Origin: Viridothelium virens
Lineage: Eukaryota; Ascomycota; Dothideomycetes; Trypetheliales; Trypetheliaceae
DNA length: 64,000 bases
Assembly (NCBI GenBank): GCA_010094025.1
Contig: ML991828.1
Span: forward strand, 62,001-126,000
Direction of reading: 5' to 3'
Below, piece by piece: positions 1-10,000 of the stretch; position 1 is the stretch's first letter; each line of letters opens with the position of its first letter. Below the pieces are notes generated by a model that was not told where the DNA came from, searched no databases, and saw only the letters and a program-made list of their open reading frames with translations. Both the position numbers and the translations under genes were made by a program.

Positions 1-416
1 CCTCTCCCTCCTCACCACCCCCACAGCACCACGAGGCCACCTCGGACCCCACATCCCCCGCGACGTGGTACGTCTCCGGGCGAGGTGGGGTCCGGCAAAC
101 CTTCCAATACGGCCTCGACGGTGCTGCGGACTCCCCTCCCTCCTCCACCGACTTTACCCTCCTGGGGCCTCCTTCGTGGTTGCAAGCCGCGAAGGAGGCG
201 AGGGCGCAAGCGTACTATGTTGGCTTCGCTGCCCTCAAGACTGAGGGCATCCAGTGTGCGCTGGATAGCTTCCCCTCGCCGCTGCGGACGGAGTTCGCGC
301 GCGGGGAGGCCCTCAATCGGTTGGAGGGGGATGAGGAGGGGAGCGAGGAGTTGTTGGAGAGGTGGTTTGAGGAGAGGGAGAGGATGAGGGGGGGGAAGGC
401 TGTGAGGGCGTCGTAG
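1..416 (+). CDS. 3' end of an unidentified protein (partial at left edge)
   Basis: An open frame runs from the window edge (codons in phase with base 3) to a TAG at 414-416, giving about 137 C-terminal residues. The first half is rich in proline, serine and histidine; a more ordered part contains WYVSGRGG and TLLGPPSWLQAAKEARAQA and ends in an acidic, probably helical tail (EEGSEELLERWFEERERM). I do not recognise the family. Third positions favour C in the first 200 bases and G in the last 150, a composition seen in accepted genes of this window and a reason to believe it is coding. The start and any upstream exons lie outside the window. Confidence 0.5.
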   Translation, partial: SPSSPPPQHHEATSDPTSPATWYVSGRGGVRQTFQYGLDGAADSPPSSTDFTLLGPPSWLQAAKEARAQAYYVGFAALKTEGIQCALDSFPSPLRTEFARGEALNRLEGDEEGSEELLERWFEERERMRGGKAVRAS

Positions 417-701
417 GGAGATAGGGGGAGCTCTGGTGGAGGATGGTTGTGGGGAGGGGGGATGGGTGGGTTGGGCTGGGAGGTAGGGCGTTTGGGAATT
501 TTCATGTAACTAGATGAAAATTATTAGGACCGAATATGAGGAACGTTTTGCTTCGGAGCTGACCCCATGATGCTATGATCTAGTGCGGTAAAGAGGTGTG
601 GGTCAATCTCCAGGCACTTTAATTGGGAATCTGGCCGGATTTTGGGTACGACTCTACCATGTCTTCCCCCAGTCTTCTCCTTAACTCCTAAAGCAATTAC
701 A
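417..701. other. Short intergenic region between convergent genes
   Basis: This stretch holds the 3' flanks of the left-edge gene and of the minus-strand P-loop/HAD gene. It is G-rich on the plus strand to about 490, then of average composition. On the minus strand a further open frame begins near 718 and ends at 524, just past the stop of the P-loop/HAD protein. It does not resemble a phosphoribosyltransferase and is probably 3' UTR. Confidence 0.4.
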
Positions 702-2438
702 TCAGGGATGGCGCACACATTGAGCTACAGGTTCTTCGTTCTTGAGAGATGCATTGATCAATACAATTTCTTGTCCGAAAATCGATTCGATGAATTTCGG
801 GTCCGTGAGCTCCATTACGGGAAGTTTGGTAGTATCCAATCGCGGTTTGACCGTTCCAGATAGTAAGACCTGACGGGCTTCAAGATTGTCATGCTCGATC
901 GCTCCCTGCAATTTGGCCTCCATCGATTTGCTTCTCGCCTGTTCTTCGCCAACCACAACGATGGCTACGTGAGCGTTCTTAAGCATTCCCAGGTCCAATG
1001 GACTGTCCCCAAATGCCCAAGTGTGAAGGCCATATGTGTCCCGCACTTGAGCTGTCAGGGCTGCTCTCACCTCACGTGTGACAACAAAACCGTCTGAGAT
1101 ACGTCCCCCTCCGATCACTTTAACCATTTCAGCCAGGCCCTCTCTCTCCAGCACTTTTTTCCACACGAGTTGTAGCCCGGAAGTCACAACGACCGCTCCT
1201 ACATGTCTGTATCTGCCGATTCGACCCAGAAGCGATCTGAACTGTGGATATAGTTTGACCTGGTCAGCAACAGTTTGACAAGTTTTCTCGAAACTGGTAT
1301 CGTCAACTGCCTCTTCACACACTAAAATTGCTTGGCGGAACGCTTCATAGCTGTACCCCATTGGGCTTTTGAATATCTCTCTCCAAGTCCATTTCTCACC
1401 CGTCCATGCTCGTTCAGTGGAGATCTGGTCCCAAAACAGGTCACCGGCATCCTCTGGAGCCAACGTCTTATCTGCGTCAACGATCAAGAGATGTTCTAGT
1501 TGGCTCCTTTTGGATTTCAGAGCCTTGAAAGCCTTGTCTAGAGCTCTTTCGGCTTGGGTCGTGTTCGCTTGTTCCGAATGCTGTTTAAAATGGCGGAGTA
1601 GTGGCACTACTTTGCGGATTCGATCTTGATCGGAGGCGTCGGGGCTGTCAAAGAGCCTTGAGAACAGGATCCTGTGATCGTAACAGACCTTACGCAGTGC
1701 GGCCTCCTCAGTCTTCCTCCATTTTTCCAGATGCTCGATTGATGCTTTGCCTCGTGACCTAGTGTCTTTACCACGGCGTTCAGAGGCGAGGAAGCCAGGA
1801 ACATCGAAGTAGATGATGTGAATGAATGTTTTTTGGTCGCTTTCCGTCCAGACAACTTGTCCCTTCGTCTCGCCTTCCGACCAGAACATGTAATGACCTA
1901 CCACGACACCGGTCTTGCCAGTCTTAGCACATTTCTCTCGAATCCCATTGGTAGCACGTTCTCGAGATTCGTCCTGTTCTTTCTTTGCGAGATTCTTGAA
2001 TGCATCAAGACCACCATCCGGAAAAAGGCTGGCGAGCACCTCTGAGCCTTCAAAGTAATCAAAGTCGTAATCGCCAAGTGCTTCCTTGATCTTTGTCAAC
2101 AGGTACGACTTGCCGCAGCCACTGGTACCGTAGATGCCAACAATGATTGGTTTGATGGCAGTGAAAGAACATTCAGAGCTGGTTGGCACACGTGACAAAG
2201 ATGTGCCAGACATGACGTGCTCAGGTGAAATGGGAAACAATGATCTTGACGAAGAGGTGATTGAGTTTCGAAGATGAGGCTCGTACTGTTCAGAGTTCTG
2301 TACGTTATCTCCAGGAAGGATAGGAAGACACGATCTGGTTTCTCTGTTTAGGCTGCTTTGGCTTCTCATATACCTACTCAAACCCCAGATTCTGTTGAGG
2401 TTTTTCGCGGAAACTTGCTTTACTTGAAACATAGACAT
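702..2438 (-). CDS. P-loop kinase / HAD phosphatase-like fusion protein, apparently lacking the usual C-terminal phosphoribosyltransferase
   Basis: Single-exon frame of 578 residues. A Walker A loop (GIYGTSGCGKS) lies at about 101-111, followed by a kinase-like P-loop domain to about 300. A HAD domain follows, with motif I DADKT at 321-325, a motif II-type TSG at 419-421 and motif IV GDSPLDLGM at 477-485. Family knowledge: many ascomycetes have a protein with this order plus a C-terminal uracil phosphoribosyltransferase-type domain of about 200 residues. Here the protein stops some 40 residues after the family segment LDTTKLPVMELTDPKFIESI, and the 285 bases downstream show no PRTase motif, so it looks like a truncated or lineage-specific two-domain form. 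The first ATG lies inside a degenerate tandem repeat; Met76 (start at 2213), 25 residues before the P-loop, is an equally good or better start. Substrate is unknown. Confidence 0.75.
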   Translation of the reverse strand: MSMFQVKQVSAKNLNRIWGLSRYMRSQSSLNRETRSCLPILPGDNVQNSEQYEPHLRNSITSSSRSLFPISPEHVMSGTSLSRVPTSSECSFTAIKPIIVGIYGTSGCGKSYLLTKIKEALGDYDFDYFEGSEVLASLFPDGGLDAFKNLAKKEQDESRERATNGIREKCAKTGKTGVVVGHYMFWSEGETKGQVVWTESDQKTFIHIIYFDVPGFLASERRGKDTRSRGKASIEHLEKWRKTEEAALRKVCYDHRILFSRLFDSPDASDQDRIRKVVPLLRHFKQHSEQANTTQAERALDKAFKALKSKRSQLEHLLIVDADKTLAPEDAGDLFWDQISTERAWTGEKWTWREIFKSPMGYSYEAFRQAILVCEEAVDDTSFEKTCQTVADQVKLYPQFRSLLGRIGRYRHVGAVVVTSGLQLVWKKVLEREGLAEMVKVIGGGRISDGFVVTREVRAALTAQVRDTYGLHTWAFGDSPLDLGMLKNAHVAIVVVGEEQARSKSMEAKLQGAIEHDNLEARQVLLSGTVKPRLDTTKLPVMELTDPKFIESIFGQEIVLINASLKNEEPVAQCVRHP

Positions 2439-2770
2439 CTTTGTGAGCTCAAACCAACAGAGCAGACTCTGTAGGTTCTAGAACGGGAGCTTGCTTCAGT
2501 TAATATCATTTTCTTCGAGCTGGCACAAACGAGGCAGGCTCTCTCAGGCGCTGTCAAGCTTTATTCGGAAGCTCGCTCTAGTCGAAACGTATTTTCTTTG
2601 AGCTCATACAAACAGAGCAGACTGTGTTGACTTCCATTCGGGAGCTTGCAGTGGTTGAAGCATATTCCGTTTGGGCTCACCCCATCAAAAGTGCAATTTC
2701 CCGGCAGCATCTTTCGGCGGAAAGCTTTCTCTATGGGCCCGAACAAACAGACCTGCGTAGTGCAACATGG
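2411..2770. repeat. Degenerate ~77-bp tandem repeat, about five units
   Basis: Related blocks start near 2411, 2486, 2567, 2640 and 2719 (spacings 75, 81, 73 and 79). Each opens with a version of GGAGCTTGC (AAACTTGC, GGAGCTTGC, GAAGCTCGC, GGAGCTTGC, GGAAAGCTTTC), continues through TTTGAGCTCA or similar and, in three units, a version of AACAGAGCAGACT, which is exact in the first and third. The first unit overlaps the 5' end of the P-loop/HAD reading frame and the rest lie upstream of it. Units are too diverged to be a young minisatellite. I see no coding constraint, as unit lengths are not multiples of three. Confidence 0.7.
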
Positions 2771-3647
2771 CGATCTCAATCAATCAGCTGAGTCCCTTTC
2801 CAGCCATCTTTGAGTTTTCCTGAACTTCGTGTTTTAAGGTATTTGTTATAGGAGTAGGAATAGTGTCCTTTCGCTAGTTGAATGTTTTTGCGTTCTCACG
2901 TTCTCACAGAAATCAGAAATTGAAGCCCACAAGCATGAGTATTTCCGAAAAGATGGAAAGTGAATAGCCAGTGCGTGCCTAGATCCTGCGCTCACTAGGC
3001 AGCCTGCCGCCTTGCCCGGAAGCCACTGTGTTGCCCAACGTCGGTGGACATTTGGCGCGAGCGGACATGAGATGTTACCCATTGAATTTCGTATGCTTTC
3101 GCCTGATCTCCGGATGACAGGGGCATATATTGCTCAGGGAATAGCAGCCTTTAATTATGACCTCTGTCAAGCTGTCTGGGGCTGCGAGTGCATTTGCGGA
3201 TGGTGTGGCTATTGTCGATACGTCCAAATTTTCCCTAGCGAAGCTATTGAGTGTGAGGGACAGAAGGGAGCCGCATTGATTGCTGAGATAAAAATAGCCA
3301 GAAGTAGAGAAAGGCGAGAGATTGAGCGAATGATTACTGCGAAATGTGAATAGCCATGGCCACGCGCATTGGTTATGTATCGAGCATTTGTCTCAGAAAT
3401 ATCGAGAATGTTTGAGTTTTCGTGGGCGCAAATCTAGACGTAATATTGAGCACTGAACCTCCGTGAAAATGGTACCAAGAATCAATGAAGAGGTTACTCC
3501 CATATATTAAAACCCTGCTTAAGGAGGGACGCTCTAAAGTTTCACTAGAATATGGTCAGTAAATTGTTCGATAGAAATTTTGGAGCATGGATTCTGGAGG
3601 CACAGATCTCGCCTCACGTCAATGAGCTTACATTCTAGCCTCCCACG
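2439..3647. other. Intergenic: upstream of P-loop/HAD gene, downstream of PFF1
   Basis: Apart from the tandem repeat at its left end I see no gene here. The longest frame (3012-3353, plus) has no ATG at its start and no recognisable domain. The stretch must hold the promoter of the P-loop/HAD gene (near 2439-3000) and the 3' UTR of PFF1 (near 3500-3647). Confidence 0.4.
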
Positions 3648-6638
3648 TCATACAGCAAATCTCTTCGACCCTTCTACTAACCCATCGTCCCCCTTCACTG
3701 CCGTACTCCACACTGGCATGAAACGCCATAGCTCTTCTAGCGCAGGTATCGCGTCCGCTTGATTAGCGTCACTCCATAAGCAAACTACCTTCCCATCCAT
3801 ACCTCTTGCCTCCTCTTCCTGGTCGCTGTCTTTCCATTCAACAGATACATTCCACCCACGCTCCCAATTTCTACTCCACAACCTTAACTGACTGCTCCCT
3901 TTCTCCCCTACCGGTATAAACCTATTATCGTCCTGCTCTCCTCCCTCAACACTAAAATTCGAGATCGGCCGATCGAAGAGAATACGACATGCGCGAGTGT
4001 TCCTGCCTCGTACCTCAAATCTCGCTGTGTTATGTCCAGGATCCCGCGACACATTAACAGAGAGCCAGTCCTTGTACCCCAGCGCCGGAGGGGCACTCTC
4101 CGGAAGCCCGAGCAAGGAATTCGGTACACTGCGTGGTGGCAGCCCGGGCCAGCGGCAGGTGCGGAGGCCGCTGTAATGCGTGAGATCGAGGCCATGGCAA
4201 TCGAGATCTTGGTCTGCAGCTGACGGTACCGATGACGCAATGTCGTGAATGTATTTTGGTACTCCTGTGAGGCCGACATGGTTGATTCCTGTGTCGAGAT
4301 CGAGGTACTGGACGAAGTAGGTTTTGAGGCGGCTCGACTCCGAGAAGGGAAAGGAGAGAAGGTTGAAGAGGACGGAGAGGATGGAAATGAGGAGGAGAAG
4401 GGTGGGAAGGTGTGGATGTAGGCGGTGGAGGAAAGGCAGGAGAGGAGTGAGGAGGAAGAAGGTGAGGCCAGCAAGGAAAAGATAGATTTGGAGGACAGGA
4501 TTGCCGTCCGCGGGAGTCTGATGGAGGGCGTATGTCAGTAGAAGACTGATTTGGCCGGTGAGGATTACAGGAATGGGACAGAGGATAAGGAATTGAAGCA
4601 TCCAGAGATAGGACGGCAGGCGAGCAGACCAGGGTTGCTCATTGGGGTAAAAAGTTCCAAGCGCGGAGTTGTATGGGTCATCATCATTTTGAGCGGCGGT
4701 AGGAACGAGTGTGGAAGACGCCTGACCACTTGCGCGACGAGAACCTCGAGCGCCGCCATAGCCGGCAAAAGAAGTGGTGCCATGGTCATCGCGGAGAAGA
4801 GAGGTGGTTTCTGTTGCGTTTTCGGTATCATTGCTAGTGTTCAGGCGCTCTCGGCTGCGAGAATGATGCTGCGAACGTGGAGGAATGGCACGGCTAGACG
4901 TTGTGCTATCGGCTCGACCAAAGGCATCTTCATTCTCAGCAATGAATTGGGCGTAGGAATTCTTGCTTGGAAGGAAGAAGAACTCGCAATACGCAATGAG
5001 TAGTGCCAAGAACATTGCAGCCGAATAGATAACAATAAAGTACGTGCCAGCAATGTCGAAGTTCCGTTCAAGAATCGTAACTCCGACGAGAAGAATGTAG
5101 GAGATAATGTACATCCAGAAGAGTGTATAGAAACGTTGAAGAGCTGTAGGACGGGTGGAATCGGCAGCTCGCAGACAGAACCATGAGATTGCAGTGAAGG
5201 CCGTAAGCATCATCGTCCACACGGTGTATTCATGGCTGTAGATTACATACGGGTTCACCCTGGCAAGTAAGAAAGCCAAAGCGACGACAACGGCGGTGGA
5301 GATGATCATTGTCACGATAGGCCTAAAAAAGCCTCGGAATCCATCTAATGGAAGACCCGGAAGTGTATCGTCTGCGTCTTCGTAGCTGAGAGGCTGTGTT
5401 CGAGAAAATGGATACCACTTTCCTATCCGGCTCAAGGTAACATGCAAAGCTATCAAGCTCAATGGACCTGCAACAAGAAGAGCAACGGATATTCCGAAGA
5501 GAGCATCGAGTTTGAAAACAGCAAACGTTCGCCCGTAGAGATCGAACCACACGCCTTCTGATCCAGCAGTTTCTGTTCCCTGTTCCGTTTTGTCGAAAGC
5601 AAAGCTATCCTCCGAGGTCAAAGCCCCCATAGTTGCGAGGGAACTTGATAGCATGTGCCAAAGCGAGTTCAACGAGGAGTGTTTTGTGTCATCACGCACG
5701 GTATGATAGTTGGATCTTGGGCCCATGAATGCTACGTCAAGTCCTCGCATATCGAGGATACTCGTAAAAATCTGGTAGTCGGTACCACTTCGAACGAGTC
5801 TTCTCTTGAAGCCATCAGCACTGATTACCGTTCCGAATGGATATGGGCTCTTTTGATATGCCTTGGTGACTTCAGCATCAGTAGATCGGAATAAGGTCGC
5901 CCTTCCGCCAGAACCAGCACCTTCAAGATTTAGGAAAGACCGTGGAAACTGGGACAATGGATGTTTTGCGAATGCATAGGCTCCGTTCAGGAAGTCTTCC
6001 TCGCCGTTATTGAGCAAAGCCACAATACCTCTCTTTGGACGATTTCCCTCGCTGGTGAAATGTGCGATTAGTTGAAGAACGGTCACAACCCCAGCACCAT
6101 CATCAGTTGCTCCGAACCCCGTGGAAACACTATCGTAATGAGCGTTGACCAAGACACCACCCTGACCCTTGTAAGGTTTGTGAGCTTTCCACCAGTCTTC
6201 ATTCTCATCATCGGTCCCTCTGATGTACACAATGATATTTGTGCTCTCGAAATAAGTACTGGACGTATCACGGGATACCGAGACATTCGAAGTCCTGTCA
6301 TTGAACACTACAACAGGTGCAGGAGAATGAGCAATCAAGGTTTCCGCACGATTGGCGTCGAACTCCACCTTGTTCTTCCTCAAAATTGATTCTATACGGT
6401 GCAGTAGCCAATTGTGAATCTCATCGTTCCTATGTGTATTAAAATGATGAAAGCCATTACTGAGCTCCTGCAGATCTCTCCAAGCGACGTCTCCATCGAC
6501 AGCAGGATACGTCGAGACCCGCGAAGGACTGGGAGGGACAACAAGGTGTGTGTACAGGAGCGAAACAAATAGAGCAGCGTAGACTAGGACAACGATGATC
6601 GTCACTGGAATGGGCGAAAAAGCGATTGGTAGACGCAT
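3648..6638 (-). CDS. PFF1: Vacuolar membrane protease, M28 metallopeptidase family
   Basis: Intronless gene for 996 residues, close to the normal length of fungal PFF1. The start is the ATG at 6638 (MRLPIAFSPIP); a GTG ten codons upstream extends the frame but is not a plausible start. An N-terminal transmembrane segment (about 10-30) precedes a lumenal M28 peptidase domain. Zinc and catalytic residues are in place: H167 in NAHYDS, D179 in GATDDGAG, E213/E214 in NNGEEDF, E239 in LNLEGAG and H312 in NYHTV. Then come about eight membrane spans, a polar loop rich in Ser, Asn and Arg near residues 580-660, and a C-terminal lumenal region. By family knowledge it is an integral vacuolar membrane protein with a di-zinc aminopeptidase fold and no firmly established substrate. 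It is divergent from the SIP3-like gene, with 435 bp between start codons. Confidence 0.95.
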   Translation of the reverse strand: MRLPIAFSPIPVTIIVVLVYAALFVSLLYTHLVVPPSPSRVSTYPAVDGDVAWRDLQELSNGFHHFNTHRNDEIHNWLLHRIESILRKNKVEFDANRAETLIAHSPAPVVVFNDRTSNVSVSRDTSSTYFESTNIIVYIRGTDDENEDWWKAHKPYKGQGGVLVNAHYDSVSTGFGATDDGAGVVTVLQLIAHFTSEGNRPKRGIVALLNNGEEDFLNGAYAFAKHPLSQFPRSFLNLEGAGSGGRATLFRSTDAEVTKAYQKSPYPFGTVISADGFKRRLVRSGTDYQIFTSILDMRGLDVAFMGPRSNYHTVRDDTKHSSLNSLWHMLSSSLATMGALTSEDSFAFDKTEQGTETAGSEGVWFDLYGRTFAVFKLDALFGISVALLVAGPLSLIALHVTLSRIGKWYPFSRTQPLSYEDADDTLPGLPLDGFRGFFRPIVTMIISTAVVVALAFLLARVNPYVIYSHEYTVWTMMLTAFTAISWFCLRAADSTRPTALQRFYTLFWMYIISYILLVGVTILERNFDIAGTYFIVIYSAAMFLALLIAYCEFFFLPSKNSYAQFIAENEDAFGRADSTTSSRAIPPRSQHHSRSRERLNTSNDTENATETTSLLRDDHGTTSFAGYGGARGSRRASGQASSTLVPTAAQNDDDPYNSALGTFYPNEQPWSARLPSYLWMLQFLILCPIPVILTGQISLLLTYALHQTPADGNPVLQIYLFLAGLTFFLLTPLLPFLHRLHPHLPTLLLLISILSVLFNLLSFPFSESSRLKTYFVQYLDLDTGINHVGLTGVPKYIHDIASSVPSAADQDLDCHGLDLTHYSGLRTCRWPGLPPRSVPNSLLGLPESAPPALGYKDWLSVNVSRDPGHNTARFEVRGRNTRACRILFDRPISNFSVEGGEQDDNRFIPVGEKGSSQLRLWSRNWERGWNVSVEWKDSDQEEEARGMDGKVVCLWSDANQADAIPALEELWRFMPVWSTAVKGDDGLVEGSKRFAV

Positions 6639-7073
6639 CTTGAAATTCCGGGGCTTCTTATTGGTCACCTCCTTTCAGTGGTTCTGGTGACGGAGGGCAT
6701 TGAAGAATCTTGCACAGTCCAAAAGACACTTCTCATGCCGCGAGGCTCTTGAGATTGCAAGATAGGTCAGCGAAGTTGCGAACAAGTGGGGTTCTATACG
6801 AGATGATGTTGTGAATCGACATCCTGGTCTCATCAAGTCCCCCCCGCCGCAGCTAGTTGACTGGGATCTGAGCCGCAACCAACAGCTTAGGTGGTGGGTG
6901 CTACACAGTACATTTCTTTTCCATGTCGCGTGCCATCCCTTTCCAATTGTTTCGAGATACCCATTTCAGTTGCAGTTCTGCTAGTTTTTGGAGCTTTCTG
7001 CTTATGTCTACGCTCAAGTTATGACACTTGGTTATCCTTTGCGTATAACCACCTCCAACGCAAATAGCTGAAG
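6639..7073. promoter_or_regulatory. Divergent promoter region between PFF1 and the SIP3-like gene
   Basis: These 435 bp separate two start codons pointing away from each other and so must carry both 5' UTRs and promoters. I see no convincing TATA box. A C/G-rich block (CCCCCCGCCGC) sits near 6840. The exact promoter elements cannot be assigned from sequence alone. Confidence 0.5.
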
Positions 7074-10000
7074 ATGGTCGACGAGCAGCCAGCTCAGCAC
7101 CCGCCGGCTTCGCTGACTCCTGTCGGCAAGCCATTGAATCTCATGTAAGTCCATGCAAGCGACTGCGCTGTGCCATATTCTAGCCTCAATACTAATCAGT
7201 TACCAGCCCCGTCATTCTCAAAGAAGCCGCCTGGGACTCTCCGACCTTTCGCGCAACCGCTCTGTTCTTCTCGGACCAAATCGACATCATTGAACGCTGG
7301 TTAGATAGCTACGTTCGGTCGGCCTCGAAGCTTGCGCATGAAGCCATCGCCCTCGAGTCTGCTGTTAATGCCTTCCTCTCGTCATCCTCTCCGCCATCCC
7401 AAATATCAGAGGCAGTTCTTGACCACGACTACACGCTCGTGGCGCTCAAAAAATATGGCGAGGGCTCCAAAGAATTCTGGAACAGTACGTTGCGGGGCAT
7501 CAAGAAGAGCGAAGGCGCCGTCATCGAGCCGATCCGAACATTTTTGAATCAAGACTTGAGGCAGCTTAGAGAGACGAGGCGGCTTTTAGATCAAACGCAG
7601 AGGACTTTCGACAGTTTGCTGGCAAGATACATGGGGCGCAAGAAGACTGAAGAGGCCTCGAGTCTCAGGGAGGATGCCTTCCAGCTCCACGAAGCAAGAA
7701 AAGCATATTTACGGGCGTCTATGGATTTCTGTGTTGCAGCCCCGCAGACAAGAGCCACGCTGGATAAGCTCTTGGTCAAGATATTCTCCGACCAGTGGCG
7801 CGAAATGAAGGGTGCTGGTGAGTCAATCGCAAACGGCTTTGGCAAACAAGGTACAGAAATGGAGCGTGTCCGTGGTTGGAGTAAAGAGATGGAGAATGGA
7901 GAAAGAGTATTCAGACGCGAGCTTCAACAAGCACGGCAGCAAATCGAACAAAATGCCGAGAGCACTGTCCGACCCTCAAGGGAATTGGAAGATTATGCAG
8001 CTTCAACCGTACCATTCCTGGGAGCTGCTTCACCGGCACTGGGATCTAATACACCAGCTACTGCAAAACCGCGCCAAGAGAAGTCAGAGAAACAAAGTTG
8101 GCTAATGCTCAAAACTGTGACGGGCAAGCCAACTCGGACGGTCTGGGTGCGAAGATGGTTCTTTGTTAAGAATGGCATCTTTGGTTGGCTAGTTCAAGGC
8201 TTGCGATCTGGCGGTGTTGAAGAGAGTGAGAAGACTGGCGTCCTACTATGCTCAGTCCGACCCGCATTCCATGAAGAACGTCGCTTTTGCTTTGAAGTCA
8301 AGACCAAAGATACCACAGTGATATTGCAAGCAGAAACGCAGACAGAATTGACGGACTGGATCCAAGCATTTGAAGTCGCAAAAAGAAAGGCTCTGGAAGA
8401 TCCTGCAAGTACTGACAAACCAACGTCAGACAGTGGTGTCGACCCTGCATTTGCTATCAGTCCTCCTGTAGCCCCCGAGTTTGCGGTCAAAACATCCGAG
8501 GGACATGTTGTTCAAGGCAGTGACGAATTTGCTGGACTTGAGCGCGCAGCGACTGGACTCGGTGCCCCAGCACCTATGGACACCTTGGTTTCGAGGAGCA
8601 GTTTTGATGTCTCGGCAACCCAAAGACCACGGGAACCCGAGCGGGAGAAGGAAAGCAGTCGAGATCACGCAGCACGAATCATCCAGAAACTTGATCTGCA
8701 CCGAAAGTCGACAGCAACGCCTCAGTTGACCGGAATGCCTATCACTGGCGGTGGAATTGCAAGCCTAATCTCCGCAAGCCACATTGTTCTGCCGGTTGGA
8801 CCTCAAGGACCACAACCACTTACTTTGGACTCGAAGGCCACAATTGGTGGCAATGTGCCAACGAGTTCTCTTGCGCCTTCGACCTTAGCAAATCCTCCTG
8901 CTCCCACGAACCTCAGCACCATGGCTGTCGTAGTCAGTGGTGAGCGAGGAATTGGGCTTGGACGCACAGATAGGACTGGAGGCATGCCTGGTGGTATTAT
9001 GGCCAACATGTGGGGTAGTACGAACTGGGGCTACATCAATCGTCTTGAGCGTGGAGAAGTCAATCAAACCCAAGAGAAACCTGATAGGCAAGGAAAGCCG
9101 TCTTTGGCTCCACCAGCAACTCCCGTAATTAGACCTCCGCAGACGCCTGGACCAAACATAGGAGCTTCCATCGGAGCCGCAGATGGCATTCGATCTACCT
9201 CAGGATCTCGAGATCCGTCACCTGGCTCGTTGGTCCATCGCAAGACATTGAGTGTGGGTGATGATTTAGCAACAGGCCCAAAGTCGGCACCATTGATATC
9301 TGGTCCGACCAAGGAAGATTATCCCAATTACTATCCCTTGCCGCTAAAAGCACAAGACGCGCAGTTCAGAATACTTTTTCCGAATGTTCCCAGGGCGGAG
9401 AGGGTTGTGTTAGTATTCAGAGCAACTTGGAATCCGAATGATCAACAGGAATTTCCAGGAAGAGTATACGTGACTGTCAACGAGATATATTTTTATAGCC
9501 ATCATATCGGTCTAGTGTTGATCTCAGGTGTCAGTCTCGCCTCGATATCGGAGGTAACTGCTGCTCCAGGTCGGGACTGTGACTTCCTCTTCTTGCATTT
9601 CAAGGAAGCACGACAGAGCGACTTCACTCGCATAACTATCAAAACCTTTCTGGAGCCTCTCCGGCTTCTTCAGAAACGATTGAACTACCTTGTTCGCAAT
9701 TGCAGTGCAGAACAACCTGCATCAATCGAAGAGGTCCTAAAGACACTTATCAAGATGGAGACTGAGGATCCAGGTCAGAGTCCCAGCGTTGGAAGCTGGG
9801 AAGACTTGCAATCACCAAATGTAGAGGGTGACCGAGACGACCGACCGCCTAACCGCCGTGATCTCGATGTAAAAGGTACAATTCGCATCGATGGAAATCT
9901 GTACGGGGAGACGCAGAAACCTACCGTCGCTAAAGATGTCACCAAATTCAAATTGCCTAGCCAGCCCGTACTCTACGCACCTCAGGGATTCGGTCCTCCA

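Noticed and set aside
3012-3353. 113-codon plus-strand frame with several cysteines
   Set aside because: It does not start with ATG, has no domain and lies next to a degenerate repeat region; composition is like intergenic DNA.
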